NCBI GenBank assembly: GCA_900553305.1
Contig: USDI01000018.1
Span: 1-20,640, forward strand
DNA from: an uncultured Lachnospiraceae bacterium
GTDB taxonomy: Bacteria > Bacillota > Clostridia > Lachnospirales > Lachnospiraceae
DNA length: 20,640 nucleotides
Direction of reading: 5' to 3'
The notes under the pieces: generated by a model
Seen by the model: the letters and a program-made list of their open reading frames with translations, nothing else
Told to the model about the DNA's origin: nothing
Databases searched by the model: none
Translations under genes and position numbers: made by a program
Shown: piece by piece, positions 1 through 7,791 of the stretch
How positions within the stretch are numbered: the stretch's first letter is position 1
Layout of the letters: each line of letters opens with the position of its first letter

Positions 1-8
1 AACTATTC

Positions 9-50
9 AGCGGCTGGTCCGGGGCATTCCCCAAAGACCAGCCGCTTGTT
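9..50. terminator. Bidirectional intrinsic terminator after mgtE
   Basis: An 11-bp perfect stem (9-19 with 36-46) is extended by an inner GGGG/CCCC pairing around a CATT loop. On the plus strand it is followed by TTGTTTTC, a moderate T-tract. On the minus strand it lies just past the mgtE stop codon and so should end the mgtE transcript, but the minus-strand T-tract would fall at or beyond the window edge. It probably also serves a convergent gene outside the window. Confidence 0.75.
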
Positions 51-51
51 T

Positions 52-1401
52 TCAGATATGCATGACTGCTGTTGCAATGCTGAAATAAATCAGCAGAGAC
101 AACGCATCTACTATCGTTGTAATAAAAGGACTCGCCATAACGGCCGGATCAAAGCCGATCTTCTTGGCAAGCATCGGCAAAAGGCATCCGATCACCTTTG
201 CAATAAATACTGCTGCAACCAGTGTCAGACATACAACCGTTGCAACTGCAATCGTCACATGATCAAATATGAGGAGTTTCAGAAAGTTCGCAGCAGCCAG
301 TGTGAGTCCGCACAGAACCGCTACTCTCGCTTCCTTCCACAATACCCGGAATGCATCTTTAAACTCAATCTCATTCAAAGAAAGTCCACGGATAATCGTA
401 ACACTTGCCTGTCCTCCGGCATTTCCACCGGTATCCATCAGCATCGGTATATATGCGGTCAGCACCACGCAGGCACTTAACGCATCCTCAAAGGAAGTGA
501 TGATGCTTCCGGTAAAGGTTGCCGAAATCATCAGAAGCAATAACCACGGAATTCTCTTCTTCCAGGTTTCAAAAACCGTAGTCTTCATATAAGGTTTATC
601 GGTCGGGACGATAGCCGCCATCTTTTCAATATCTTCGGTAGCCTCTTCCTGCAGGATATCCACAATATCATCCACGGTAATAATACCAACCAGCCGTTCT
701 TCATTATCCACAACCGGCATCGCCGTAAAGTCATACTTCTGGAACTGTCTGGCAACCTCTTCCTGATCCATCAGAGTATTAATAAAGATCACGTCCTCAT
801 GCATGATCTCACCAATCACGGCATCGGACGGACTGATCAGGAGATAACGCAGCGCCACCGTACCGATCAGCTTGCGCTTGGCATCCAAAACATAACAGAT
901 ATTGATGGTTTCACTGTCCACGCCCACCTTCCGGATCCGTTCAATCGCATCCTCTACGGTCATGGATTCCTTTAAATCCACATACTCCACTGTCATGATA
1001 CTTCCTGCGGAGTCCTCCGGATAACGAAGCAGGTGATTGATATCCCTCCGAGTATCCGGACTTGCATTTGCAAGAATTTTCTTAACAATATTTGCAGGCA
1101 TTTCCTCTAAAAGGTCGGTCGCATCATCGGCCATCAGGTTATTGATAATGCTGGCAGCATCCTTCTCGGACATACTGGTAATCAGCTCATGCTGATGATC
1201 AACCTCTAAATAGGAAAATACATCTGCCGCCATTGTTTTGGGCAGAATACGGAAAATCTTTAACAGATCTTCCTCCGGAAGCTCCTCCAGAATCACGGCA
1301 ATATCGGCGGTATTCTTATCCGACAGCATCTGACGGAGCTTGGTGTACTGCTTCTTTTCAAGCAGTTCTTTTACGAGTTCCAAATCCTTGATCTCTTCCA
1401 T
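52..1401 (-). CDS. mgtE: Magnesium transporter MgtE
   Basis: This is a 449-residue MgtE-type Mg2+ channel of the cytoplasmic membrane. It has the usual order: an N-terminal superhelical domain (about 1-125, rich in xxEELPEEDL-type repeats), a CBS-domain pair (about 130-255) that senses cytosolic Mg2+ in characterised homologues, a linker helix, then five membrane segments (about 285-449). The pore motif TGGNAGGQ and the conserved Asp432 (in TIVDALSLL), which lines the ion site in Thermus MgtE, are both present. The start is set at the ATG at 1401, because AAAGGAG (1409-1415) sits 7 nt upstream; a TTG six bases earlier would be almost on top of that site. The gene has its own promoter and a leader of about 140 nt with a small ORF overlapping this start, which suggests control at the level of the leader. 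Length and motifs are normal for the family. Confidence 0.96.
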   Translation of the reverse strand: MEEIKDLELVKELLEKKQYTKLRQMLSDKNTADIAVILEELPEEDLLKIFRILPKTMAADVFSYLEVDHQHELITSMSEKDAASIINNLMADDATDLLEEMPANIVKKILANASPDTRRDINHLLRYPEDSAGSIMTVEYVDLKESMTVEDAIERIRKVGVDSETINICYVLDAKRKLIGTVALRYLLISPSDAVIGEIMHEDVIFINTLMDQEEVARQFQKYDFTAMPVVDNEERLVGIITVDDIVDILQEEATEDIEKMAAIVPTDKPYMKTTVFETWKKRIPWLLLLMISATFTGSIITSFEDALSACVVLTAYIPMLMDTGGNAGGQASVTIIRGLSLNEIEFKDAFRVLWKEARVAVLCGLTLAAANFLKLLIFDHVTIAVATVVCLTLVAAVFIAKVIGCLLPMLAKKIGFDPAVMASPFITTIVDALSLLIYFSIATAVMHI

Positions 1402-1484
1402 TTGCAATCTCCTTTATATGTGATTTTTATGCTCCGCCCATGGGGAGGAAGATCTGTATTACTGCTTAATATTCGACTCTTCAT
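1371..1484 (-). CDS. Possible 37-aa leader peptide overlapping the mgtE start
   Basis: A short ORF in the mgtE leader begins with ATG at 1484, preceded 8 nt upstream by a good ribosome binding site (AAAGGTGG, 1493-1500). It encodes 37 residues, with Pro13-Pro14 in the stretch NTDLPPHGRS and a Lys/Arg-rich C-terminus. It ends 31 nt inside mgtE in another frame, so its ribosomes would cross the mgtE ribosome binding site. The CTCC of the Pro codons (1444-1447) can pair with a GGAG just downstream (1432-1435) or with the GGAG of the mgtE site. Mg2+ transporter genes with proline-containing leader ORFs are known (mgtL of enterobacterial mgtA), but no homology to mgtL is claimed. Expression is not proven; this could be a chance ORF with a good start signal. 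Confidence 0.45.
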   Translation of the reverse strand: MKSRILSSNTDLPPHGRSIKITYKGDCKWKRSRIWNS

Positions 1485-1544
1485 AAAAACCACCACCTTT
1501 CGAAACTGCGTATGGCAGATCACAAGCTCTGTCACCAGTTTTAA

Positions 1545-1573
1545 CTTTAATTCACACGATAAACATTTGTCAA
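1545..1573 (-). promoter_or_regulatory. mgtE promoter
   Basis: A perfect -35 box TTGACA (1568-1573) overlaps the stop codon of the upstream YigZ-family gene. With 17-18 nt spacing follows an AT-rich -10 candidate (TTAAAG/TAAAGT around 1544-1550), which is weak. Transcription would begin near 1538 and give a leader of about 140 nt before mgtE. Pairings in that leader include AACTG/CAGTT enclosing CAGA/TCTG (about 1507-1541). The leader does not match the M-box (ykoK) Mg2+ riboswitch by eye. Confidence 0.55.
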
Positions 1574-2223
1574 CCAGAAATATCTGTATAATACCCCTCA
1601 GAGATCTGTTCAATCTGAATGCGTCCTGCCGTTGCTTCTGTCAGCTTCTTGCGGATCTCTTCTGCACGTTCCTTCGGAATCTGAAGATCAAATTCCACGT
1701 TTTCCGCATAGCGCGATTCCCCGATTGCAATCTGCTCATTGGCAAGCAGATACTGGATCTTTCCAACATCCGTGTAGGCAAGCTTTAAGGTAAAGCACAC
1801 CCCATAGATCATCGTGACCACTCCGGCATCCGCAAGCCCCTCCTTTACCGCCTGGGTATAGGCACGCACAAGTCCTCCGGTTCCCAACAGTGTCCCGCCA
1901 AAATACCGCGTCACGATCACGACCACATTCGTAACTCCTTCGGAAAGAAGGACCTCTAACATCGGCTTACCCGCCGTACCGCTCGGTTCCCCATCATCAC
2001 TGCATCTTGTCAGTTCCCTGTTTCTTCCTATAATAAATGCCGTACAATTATGACGGGCATCATAATATTTCTTACGGGTCTGCTCAATCAGTCCCATAGC
2101 CTCCTCTTCCGACTGTGCCGGATAGACATGCGCAATGAAACGGGACTTCTTTTCTTCATATTCTCCGCATCCCGGCGTATCCACTACCCGGTATGGTAAA
2201 AATTCCTGCTCTTTTGGTGCCAA
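1570..2223 (-). CDS. YigZ/IMPACT family protein
   Basis: This 217-residue cytoplasmic protein belongs to the YigZ/YvyE (IMPACT, UPF0029) family. The N-terminal domain shows the family signatures EKKSRFIA (about 24-31), DARHNCTAF, CSDDGEPSGTAGKPML and TRYFGGTLLGTGGLVRAY. A C-terminal ferredoxin-like DUF1949 domain (about 145-217) follows. The biochemical role of bacterial members is poorly defined; eukaryotic IMPACT regulates the eIF2 kinase GCN2. The chosen start is TTG at 2223, because AAAGGA (2232-2237) lies 8 nt upstream. An ATG directly before it is in frame but is followed at once by TAA, and it sits only 2 nt from the ribosome binding site. The gene lies upstream of mgtE, but mgtE has a separate promoter. 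No convincing promoter for this gene was found in 2224-2424. Confidence 0.9.
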   Translation of the reverse strand: MAPKEQEFLPYRVVDTPGCGEYEEKKSRFIAHVYPAQSEEEAMGLIEQTRKKYYDARHNCTAFIIGRNRELTRCSDDGEPSGTAGKPMLEVLLSEGVTNVVVIVTRYFGGTLLGTGGLVRAYTQAVKEGLADAGVVTMIYGVCFTLKLAYTDVGKIQYLLANEQIAIGESRYAENVEFDLQIPKERAEEIRKKLTEATAGRIQIEQISEGYYTDISG

Positions 2224-2365
2224 TTACATGATCCTTTCTTCTTTTGCTTTGCTCTGAATAGTTTATCATATGTATTTTGAAAAAGGAATAAAACCTGTGT
2301 AAAATGTGAATAATTGTTATGTTTCTATGAATTCTTAATGAAAAAACTTTATTTCAGTACCACAA

Positions 2366-2376
2366 TTTGGTATACT
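2366..2376 (+). promoter_or_regulatory. Promoter of the class A PBP gene (extended -10)
   Basis: TGGTATACT (2368-2376) is a good extended -10 element (TGn plus TATACT) in an AT-rich stretch, 49 nt upstream of the PBP start codon. The -35 position (about 2348-2353, TTTATT) is weak, which is usual for extended -10 promoters. The ribosome binding site GGAGG (2412-2416) lies 8 nt before the ATG at 2425. The rest of the 2224-2424 intergenic region is AT-rich with nothing else recognisable. Confidence 0.55.
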
Positions 2377-2424
2377 ACTTGTATTGTCTAAAAACACTTT
2401 GCTTTTATTTTGGAGGTTTATTCA

Positions 2425-5172
2425 ATGAATTATACGAAAAAAGGGATTCATGAAAAGCAAAAATCCCTGCATGCCACCTCTACCCGTCTGTTAAAGAAGG
2501 GACTGCTGGCAGTCTTAAATTTATTTCTGATTGCGGTACTGGCCTGCGGCATCATTGGTGCCAGTCTCGGAATCGGCATTTTCAAGGGAGTCATCGATAC
2601 CGCTCCCAGTATTGAAAATGTCAAGGTAACGCCAACCGGCTTCTCTACCTTCGTATACGACCTCGAAGGCAACCAGATTGCGAAGCTGATCTCCCAGAAC
2701 TCCAACCGTATTCCGGTCACCTGGGATATGATTCCCGAGGATCTGGCTCATGCCTTTGTCGCCATCGAGGATGAACGTTTTTATGAGCACAACGGTATCG
2801 ATATCAAGGGTATTATCCGTGCCGCCTATGTCGGTATTTCCAACGGTTTCCACTTTACCGAAGGAGCGAGTACCATCACCCAGCAGTTACTTAAGAACAA
2901 CGTCTTTACCGACTGGACCAAGGAAGAAGGTCTGGCAGACAGTATGAAACGTAAGATCCAGGAGCAGTATCTTGCGATTGAGCTGACAAAAACCATGTCC
3001 AAGGATGAGGTTTTATTAAACTACATGAACACCATCAACCTCGGTCAGAATACCTTAGGTGTACAGGCGGCTTCTCTTCGTTATTTTAACAAGTCGGTAA
3101 ATAACCTGACCTTGTCCGAATGTGCCGTAATTGCAGGTATCACCCAGAACCCGTCCCGTTTCAATCCGATTTCCCATCCGGATGAAAACGCCAAGCGTCG
3201 GGAAAAGGTACTGAATAACATGAAGGATCAGGGCTATATCTCTCAGGCAGAATATGACGAAGCCATTGCCGATGATGTCTATTCCCGTATCCAGATCGTC
3301 AACGATGAAGTAGAGGAGACCCTCGTCAATACATACTTCGTGGATGCGCTGACCGATGATGTCATGAATGATCTGCTTGCTGCCGGTTACAATGAGACAC
3401 AGGCGTTTACCCTGTTATACAGTGGCGGACTTAAAATTTACTCAACACAGGATCCGAACATTCAGGCAATCTGTGATGATGTTTTCTCCAATGAAGAAAA
3501 CTATCCGGAAAACACCAGATGGCAGTTAAGCTATGCACTCACCATCAAGCGGTCCAACGGAGACTTTGAAAACTACAGCACCGAAAAGCTTCAGGCCTTT
3601 TATAAGGAACAGAATGCTTCCTACAACCTGATTTATGACTCACAGGAAGCAGCAAATGAAGATATTGAATATTATAAGCAGTTTGTTTTAGGCACAGATG
3701 GTGAGGTTTATGACGAAAAAATCACCTTAACTCCCCAGCCGCAGGTATCCCTTACGATTGAGGATCAACATACCGGCTACATTGTAGCCATGGTCGGTGG
3801 CCGTGGTGCCAAGGAAGGAAGTAAAACCTTAAACCGTGCAACCGATACCACCCGCCAGCCGGGATCTACCTTTAAGATTGTTGCTGTTTATGCACCGGCT
3901 CTGGACAGTGCCGGTTTAACCCTTGCAACCATGGTGAATGACGCGCCGTTCAATTATGCAAACGGCCGTCCTGTCAGCAACTGGTGGGGAAGTGAATACC
4001 GTGGACTGAATTCCATCCGTCAGGGAATTATTGATTCCATGAATGTCGTTGCTGTCAAGACCTTTACCGCGATTACCCCGCAGCTTGGTTATGATTATCT
4101 GAAGAATTTCGGCTTCACAACCGTTGTGGATCGTGAAGAAATTACCTATGGCGGTAAAACCTATGTCTTCTCCGATATCCAACAGTCTACCGCTCTCGGC
4201 GGTCTGACACACGGTGTCACGAATGAAGAACTGAATGCTGCCTACGCATGTATCGCAAACGGCGGTACTTATATTAAACCGAAGCTTTACACCAAAGTCG
4301 TTGATCATGATGGCAACGTGATTCTCGATAACACTGAACCGGAAGCCAAGCAGGTCATCAAGGAAACGACCGCATGGCTCCTCACCGATGCCATGCAGGA
4401 TGTGGTTACCCAGGGAACCGGTGCTTCCGTCAACTTCGGCGGCATGGCAATTGCCGGTAAGACCGGAACCACTTCCGATTACAACGATGTATGGTTCTCC
4501 GGCTATACGCCGTATTACACAGCTACCACCTGGACCGGTTATGACAATAACACCAAGCTCCGAAAGGGTGAGGAACGAAACCTTGCCAAGAAGTTATGGC
4601 GTGCAGCCATGTCCAAGATTCATGAGGAGCTGCCGTCCCAGTCCTTCACAATGCCAGGCGGAATTGTACAGGCAACGGTATGTGCCCGCTCCGGCAAGCT
4701 TCCTATTGCCGGCTTATGTGACGGTACCTTAAAGACCGAATACTTTGCCGAGGGAAATGTACCGACCGAAAGTTGTAATGTTCACTATCAGGGACCTGTC
4801 TGTCAATATTCGAACCTTCCTGCCAGTGAACAGTGCCCGTTCAAGGTAGAAGGTGTATTGGAGGTTATTCCTGCCGATGATCCTCTGATGAGCGGTGACA
4901 GTACACTTCCTGAACAGCAGGAACCGCAGACACAGGAAATTGTAAACGAAGATGGTTCCATTACCACGGTAACCATTCCGAGCACCTCCGGAACCTGTCC
5001 CCACAACGCAGAATTCTTTGCCAATCCGGATGCAGCGGCAATCATTGAACAGCAGCGCAATGAAATCGCCGCTGCCCAGCAGAATGCCATTGCAGCGGCA
5101 CAGGCAGAAGCTGCAGCAAACGCCGGGGAAGGCGGTGGCGAACAGCCAGCCGCAGAGCAGCCGGCAGGTTAA
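2425..5172 (+). CDS. Class A penicillin-binding protein (transglycosylase/transpeptidase)
   Basis: A bifunctional peptidoglycan synthase of 915 residues, anchored by one N-terminal membrane segment (about 27-53) with its bulk outside the cell. The GT51 glycosyltransferase domain has EDERFYEHNG (115-124, catalytic Glu115) and GASTITQQLLKN (147-158). The transpeptidase domain has the active-site Ser481 and Lys484 in GSTFK, the SxN motif Ser538-Met-Asn540, and KTGT at 679-682, so both activities should be intact. After the transpeptidase domain comes a long extracellular tail (about 745-915). It is Cys-containing at first (ARSGKLPIAGLCDG, ESCNVHYQGPVC, EQCPFK) and then a low-complexity, Gln/Ala/Glu-rich end, probably disordered and wall-exposed. 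The ATG at 2425 was chosen over a TTG at 2410 because GGAGG lies between them. It is monocistronic, with its own promoter and terminator. A PBP1a-type name fits but the exact orthologue is not certain. Confidence 0.95.
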   Translation: MNYTKKGIHEKQKSLHATSTRLLKKGLLAVLNLFLIAVLACGIIGASLGIGIFKGVIDTAPSIENVKVTPTGFSTFVYDLEGNQIAKLISQNSNRIPVTWDMIPEDLAHAFVAIEDERFYEHNGIDIKGIIRAAYVGISNGFHFTEGASTITQQLLKNNVFTDWTKEEGLADSMKRKIQEQYLAIELTKTMSKDEVLLNYMNTINLGQNTLGVQAASLRYFNKSVNNLTLSECAVIAGITQNPSRFNPISHPDENAKRREKVLNNMKDQGYISQAEYDEAIADDVYSRIQIVNDEVEETLVNTYFVDALTDDVMNDLLAAGYNETQAFTLLYSGGLKIYSTQDPNIQAICDDVFSNEENYPENTRWQLSYALTIKRSNGDFENYSTEKLQAFYKEQNASYNLIYDSQEAANEDIEYYKQFVLGTDGEVYDEKITLTPQPQVSLTIEDQHTGYIVAMVGGRGAKEGSKTLNRATDTTRQPGSTFKIVAVYAPALDSAGLTLATMVNDAPFNYANGRPVSNWWGSEYRGLNSIRQGIIDSMNVVAVKTFTAITPQLGYDYLKNFGFTTVVDREEITYGGKTYVFSDIQQSTALGGLTHGVTNEELNAAYACIANGGTYIKPKLYTKVVDHDGNVILDNTEPEAKQVIKETTAWLLTDAMQDVVTQGTGASVNFGGMAIAGKTGTTSDYNDVWFSGYTPYYTATTWTGYDNNTKLRKGEERNLAKKLWRAAMSKIHEELPSQSFTMPGGIVQATVCARSGKLPIAGLCDGTLKTEYFAEGNVPTESCNVHYQGPVCQYSNLPASEQCPFKVEGVLEVIPADDPLMSGDSTLPEQQEPQTQEIVNEDGSITTVTIPSTSGTCPHNAEFFANPDAAAIIEQQRNEIAAAQQNAIAAAQAEAAANAGEGGGEQPAAEQPAG

Positions 5173-5224
5173 ATAAAAATTGGATCATCTTTCGATTGAA
5201 ATCAGAATAAAGGAACGTATGACA

Positions 5225-5276
5225 AAGGCTCATACCGGATAATCTAAAACAGGTATCCGATATGAGCCTTATTTTT
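5225..5276 (+). terminator. Strong intrinsic terminator after the PBP gene
   Basis: A 16-bp stem with one C/A mismatch (5225-5240 with 5255-5270) is followed by ATTTTTG. It lies 53 nt past the PBP stop codon. On the minus strand the same hairpin is just downstream of the convergent gene at 5286-5999, but the tail there (TTTGTCAT) is weaker, so it may work in both directions. Confidence 0.9.
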
Positions 5277-5285
5277 GATCTTTCT

Positions 5286-5999
5286 CTATGGAGTAATATA
5301 CAGGATATTCCCCAACACGGTTCCAAGCAGATGGGTTCTCACAAAGGCTCTGTATTCCTTTATGGAAATATAATATTTCCGTCCCCAGGAAGAGATCCGG
5401 TAATAATCTTCTCCCTTACAACTTACAAGGCCGGTAATCGTCACATAATGGGCACGGGTGGCATCTGCCTGCTTCATGTAGCCATTGCTTTCCATATAAA
5501 GCGGCAGCTTATCTTCCTTCTGCCAAGGCAGTAACACACGCGGAATGCATAGAATGACCGGAATATCCTTTCGCAGCATCTTTTCAATACGCTTTTCCCT
5601 GACCGTCTCAAAAAGCCCCCATCTGGCACGATACGGCATATGCATTTTCCACATGACTGCATTAAAACGGATTGCCATAAGGATTCCGGACATTCCATTT
5701 CGTGAGGGAAACCATTTAAGCTTCCGGCACAGCTTATTAAAATAATCCATATAAGCTTCTTTTTCCTGAAATACAGTATGATAAGTCATTCCATCGATCT
5801 GATATGTTTTCGTCTCCTTCTCCATCAGATACAACAGTAAATCCCCCAGTGCAACCATTCCACAGCCACCACCATATTTTCTCCGGCTGCGCTTATCCGT
5901 TAACGGCTTAAAAAAGAGCTGGCTGCCTCCATAGGTTGCTTGTCTTTTGTCGTGTACCTGTATATAAGTATTTCCACGAATGCTCAAAATTTCCTGCAT
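5286..5999 (-). CDS. Papain/C39-fold cysteine-peptidase-like protein, function unknown
   Basis: A 237-residue protein that I do not recognise as a named gene. The layout suggests a papain-like (C39-type) fold. Cys46 lies in KYGGGCGMVALGDLLLYL at the start of a helix, as the catalytic Cys does in this fold. His184 is in ATRAHYVTITGL, followed by YYRISSWGRKYYI (199-211), where papain-like enzymes have a strand with a Trp-Gly close to the third catalytic residue. No signal peptide or membrane segment is seen, so it is probably cytoplasmic, which is unusual for a peptidase of this fold. It may instead be a transglutaminase-like or inactive relative. The start at 5999 is chosen because a GGGAG-AAGAG purine stretch precedes it and homology-like sequence begins near here; the frame stays open to 6092, so a longer N-terminus is possible. 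It is transcribed divergently from tRNA-Thr. Confidence 0.6.
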   Translation of the reverse strand: MQEILSIRGNTYIQVHDKRQATYGGSQLFFKPLTDKRSRRKYGGGCGMVALGDLLLYLMEKETKTYQIDGMTYHTVFQEKEAYMDYFNKLCRKLKWFPSRNGMSGILMAIRFNAVMWKMHMPYRARWGLFETVREKRIEKMLRKDIPVILCIPRVLLPWQKEDKLPLYMESNGYMKQADATRAHYVTITGLVSCKGEDYYRISSWGRKYYISIKEYRAFVRTHLLGTVLGNILYITP

Positions 6000-6085
6000 A
6001 TTGTTCTCTTCTCCCTGATTCTCTCCCAATTTCCATACCATCTTTGTCCGGCATAATTTCTTCAAAATTTTTCCACAAAAATCCA

Positions 6086-6115
6086 TTGACAAAGTAATGA
6101 CCTGTATGATACTAT
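6086..6115 (+). promoter_or_regulatory. tRNA-Thr promoter
   Basis: A perfect TTGACA (6086-6091) and TACTAT (6110-6115) are separated by 18 nt, with the expected start about 16 nt before the tRNA. The box overlaps the upstream region of the divergent cysteine-peptidase-like gene, so the two transcription units share this space. Confidence 0.75.
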
Positions 6116-6137
6116 ACTAAACGGTGATTACACCAAT

Positions 6138-6210
6138 GCTGATGTGGCTCAGTCGGTAGAGCGTCGCCTTGGTAAGGCGGAGGTCACGGGTTCGATTCCC
6201 GTCATCAGCT
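6138..6210 (+). tRNA. tRNA-Thr (anticodon GGT)
   Basis: A 73-nt cloverleaf. The acceptor stem is GCTGATG/CATCAGC with discriminator T. The D-arm is GCTC/GAGC. The anticodon stem TCGCC/GGCGG encloses the loop TTGGTAA with anticodon GGT (reads ACC/ACU, Thr). The T-arm is ACGGG-TTCGATT-CCCGT. CCA is not encoded. A run of seven T (6211-6217) follows at once and probably ends the transcript. It is solitary, not part of a tRNA cluster. Confidence 0.96.
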
Positions 6211-6249
6211 TTTTTTATTTCAGCCAGTAAGTATGCGGAATGCACGTAT

Positions 6250-7717
6250 TTACTGGTTTTTCTTTATCTTTTGATAGGTCAGCTTTCCATCCACATACTC
6301 ACACTCAACATACGCCCCAGTTATGGTCCGGTGTGTAGTCAAAGCCCGGCCCCCAGAACGCCGGGAAGCGCTTTGGTGCACTTGCAAGCTTCTTCTGCAT
6401 AAAAGCATAGGCTTCCTGTGTAAGCCCCAGTCTGGCAGCACAGATTCCACTGTACATCCAGCCTTCATAATTCAACTGGTCCTCGGAATCCCAGGCATAA
6501 TAATAGGTATCCCGTCCAAGAGCCAGCTCCTTTGCTGCCTCCCCGGCAATCCCGATCTCCTGATAAGGAAAGCATCCGTATAACTGCGGAAACTCACAAT
6601 TGATCTTCACATAGTTTTTCGGCTCTTCACAAGGCGCAATGACCGTATGTCCCTTCTTTACTTCAAGAGGCACTTCGGGCAGCTCCTGAAGCAGCTTCTG
6701 CCACTTTTCCTGCTGCTCCCGATTCCCTAAATGAAGCTCTGTAAGCTTTTTGATGACCGCACGCAGGGCATAAATGAGATCTGCCGGATTTGTAACCGCA
6801 ACCTCCTCCGGATTATAATTAATCTCCCGGTCTTCACTGATGTCAATATTTTCTGCCTTATGATAGGTCTCCTGTGCCGTAGAAGGGAAAATAATCCGCT
6901 TCCCTTTCGCATCCTTCTGTGCATACGCCTGATCGTAATAGTTCAGAATCGCATCGACCTGTTCCGGAATGCAGGCTGCACCCTTCGTTCCAAAGAAATG
7001 GCTTGTCCTTGCCATCGCAGATTCCAGAATCCGGAAGTAAAATTCGAACTGTGGCTTCATCATATCGAAGTCCCCGCTTTTGAGCATCGGCCAGTATAAA
7101 TGCCGCTGATTCTGTGCGGTAAACTCAATTCCACCCCAGTCCCGCTCATCGGGTGTCCCAGCGCCTCTCCGGCTCCCCCACAGGGCAGGATCAATCGTAA
7201 ACAGTCCACCATTAAACTTCGTCGGATACTCTCCATACGCATTACATGCGAGCATGTAGCGGAACAACTGATAATTCCGTCCCATCTGCCAGTCTTTGTT
7301 ATTGGGATCTGCCTTCTGCCGGTTGATAAAAATATAACTCCGGTTCCACAACTGCTTCCACCAGTCCTCGCTCCGGCGTTTCTTCTGTTCTCCCCTGCGG
7401 CTCTCTTCGAAGCATTTTGTAAGCTCCTGCACATAGTCCTTTTCCGTAATTGGACATATCACCCGCAGCAGAATCCGCAGATCTGTCTGTTTCACTTTTC
7501 CGTAGAACTGATACGACGTACAGGGAAGCCCTGTATAAGCTCCCCTCGTAATTCCTGTGAAAAAGAATCCCGGAACGGATCAGGCTCCATGGTAATGGCA
7601 CACCTCCCTGCCGCCTAACGGCATGCACTCCCCGGCATCTTTGCTCCGGCTGTCCCATAGGATGTGATACTGCTTCATTGCATCCATAATCTTCGGATTG
7701 TTTTCCTGTGTCTGCAT
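6250..7717 (-). pseudogene. Decayed DUF5703-type glycoside hydrolase gene
   Basis: Three pieces of one protein survive. The N-terminus (ATG at 7717, after GAGGGG) reads MDAMKQYHILWDSRSKDAGE and then LGGREV, and meets an in-frame TGA at 7580-7582 (codon 46). The same frame continues through a long central part (to 6305) with WWKQLWNRSYIFIN, GRNYQLFRYMLACNAYGEYP, FNGGLFTIDP, DWGGIEFTAQNQRHLYW and FDYTPDHNWG. Then it shifts, and the normal-looking C-terminus (VECEYVDGKLTYQKI) is found in another frame ending at 6250. The family is a large carbohydrate-active type with an (alpha/alpha)6-like catalytic part. As I know it, such proteins are several hundred residues longer, so there is one large deletion near 7590-7610 and one near 6312-6320. 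The gene lies 75 nt downstream of the RND gene with no terminator seen between. An assembly error is possible but would need two events plus a stop. The family name is from memory of motif patterns. Confidence 0.7.
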
Positions 7718-7791
7718 TTGTTCCCCTCTGTCGATCTGCTGATCTTATACCTTCTCTTTGCTTTTACTTTTCTTCCCGCTGTCTGTTAAGC

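Noticed and set aside
46..480. 144-residue plus-strand frame opposite mgtE
   Set aside because: Cys/Gln/Arg-rich composition without known motifs, and it lies fully antisense to a clear mgtE.
1402..1545. M-box (ykoK) Mg2+ riboswitch in front of mgtE
   Set aside because: The leader is of suitable length, but the conserved M-box sequence blocks and a terminator hairpin are not seen; only short local pairings and the small ORF are present.
2410..2424. TTG start for the PBP gene at 2410
   Set aside because: The GGAGG ribosome binding site lies downstream of this TTG and directs initiation to ATG at 2425.
6305..7495. Intact 396-residue gene
   Set aside because: The open frame is only the middle of a larger broken gene; the conserved C-terminus lies in another frame and the N-terminus precedes an in-frame TGA.
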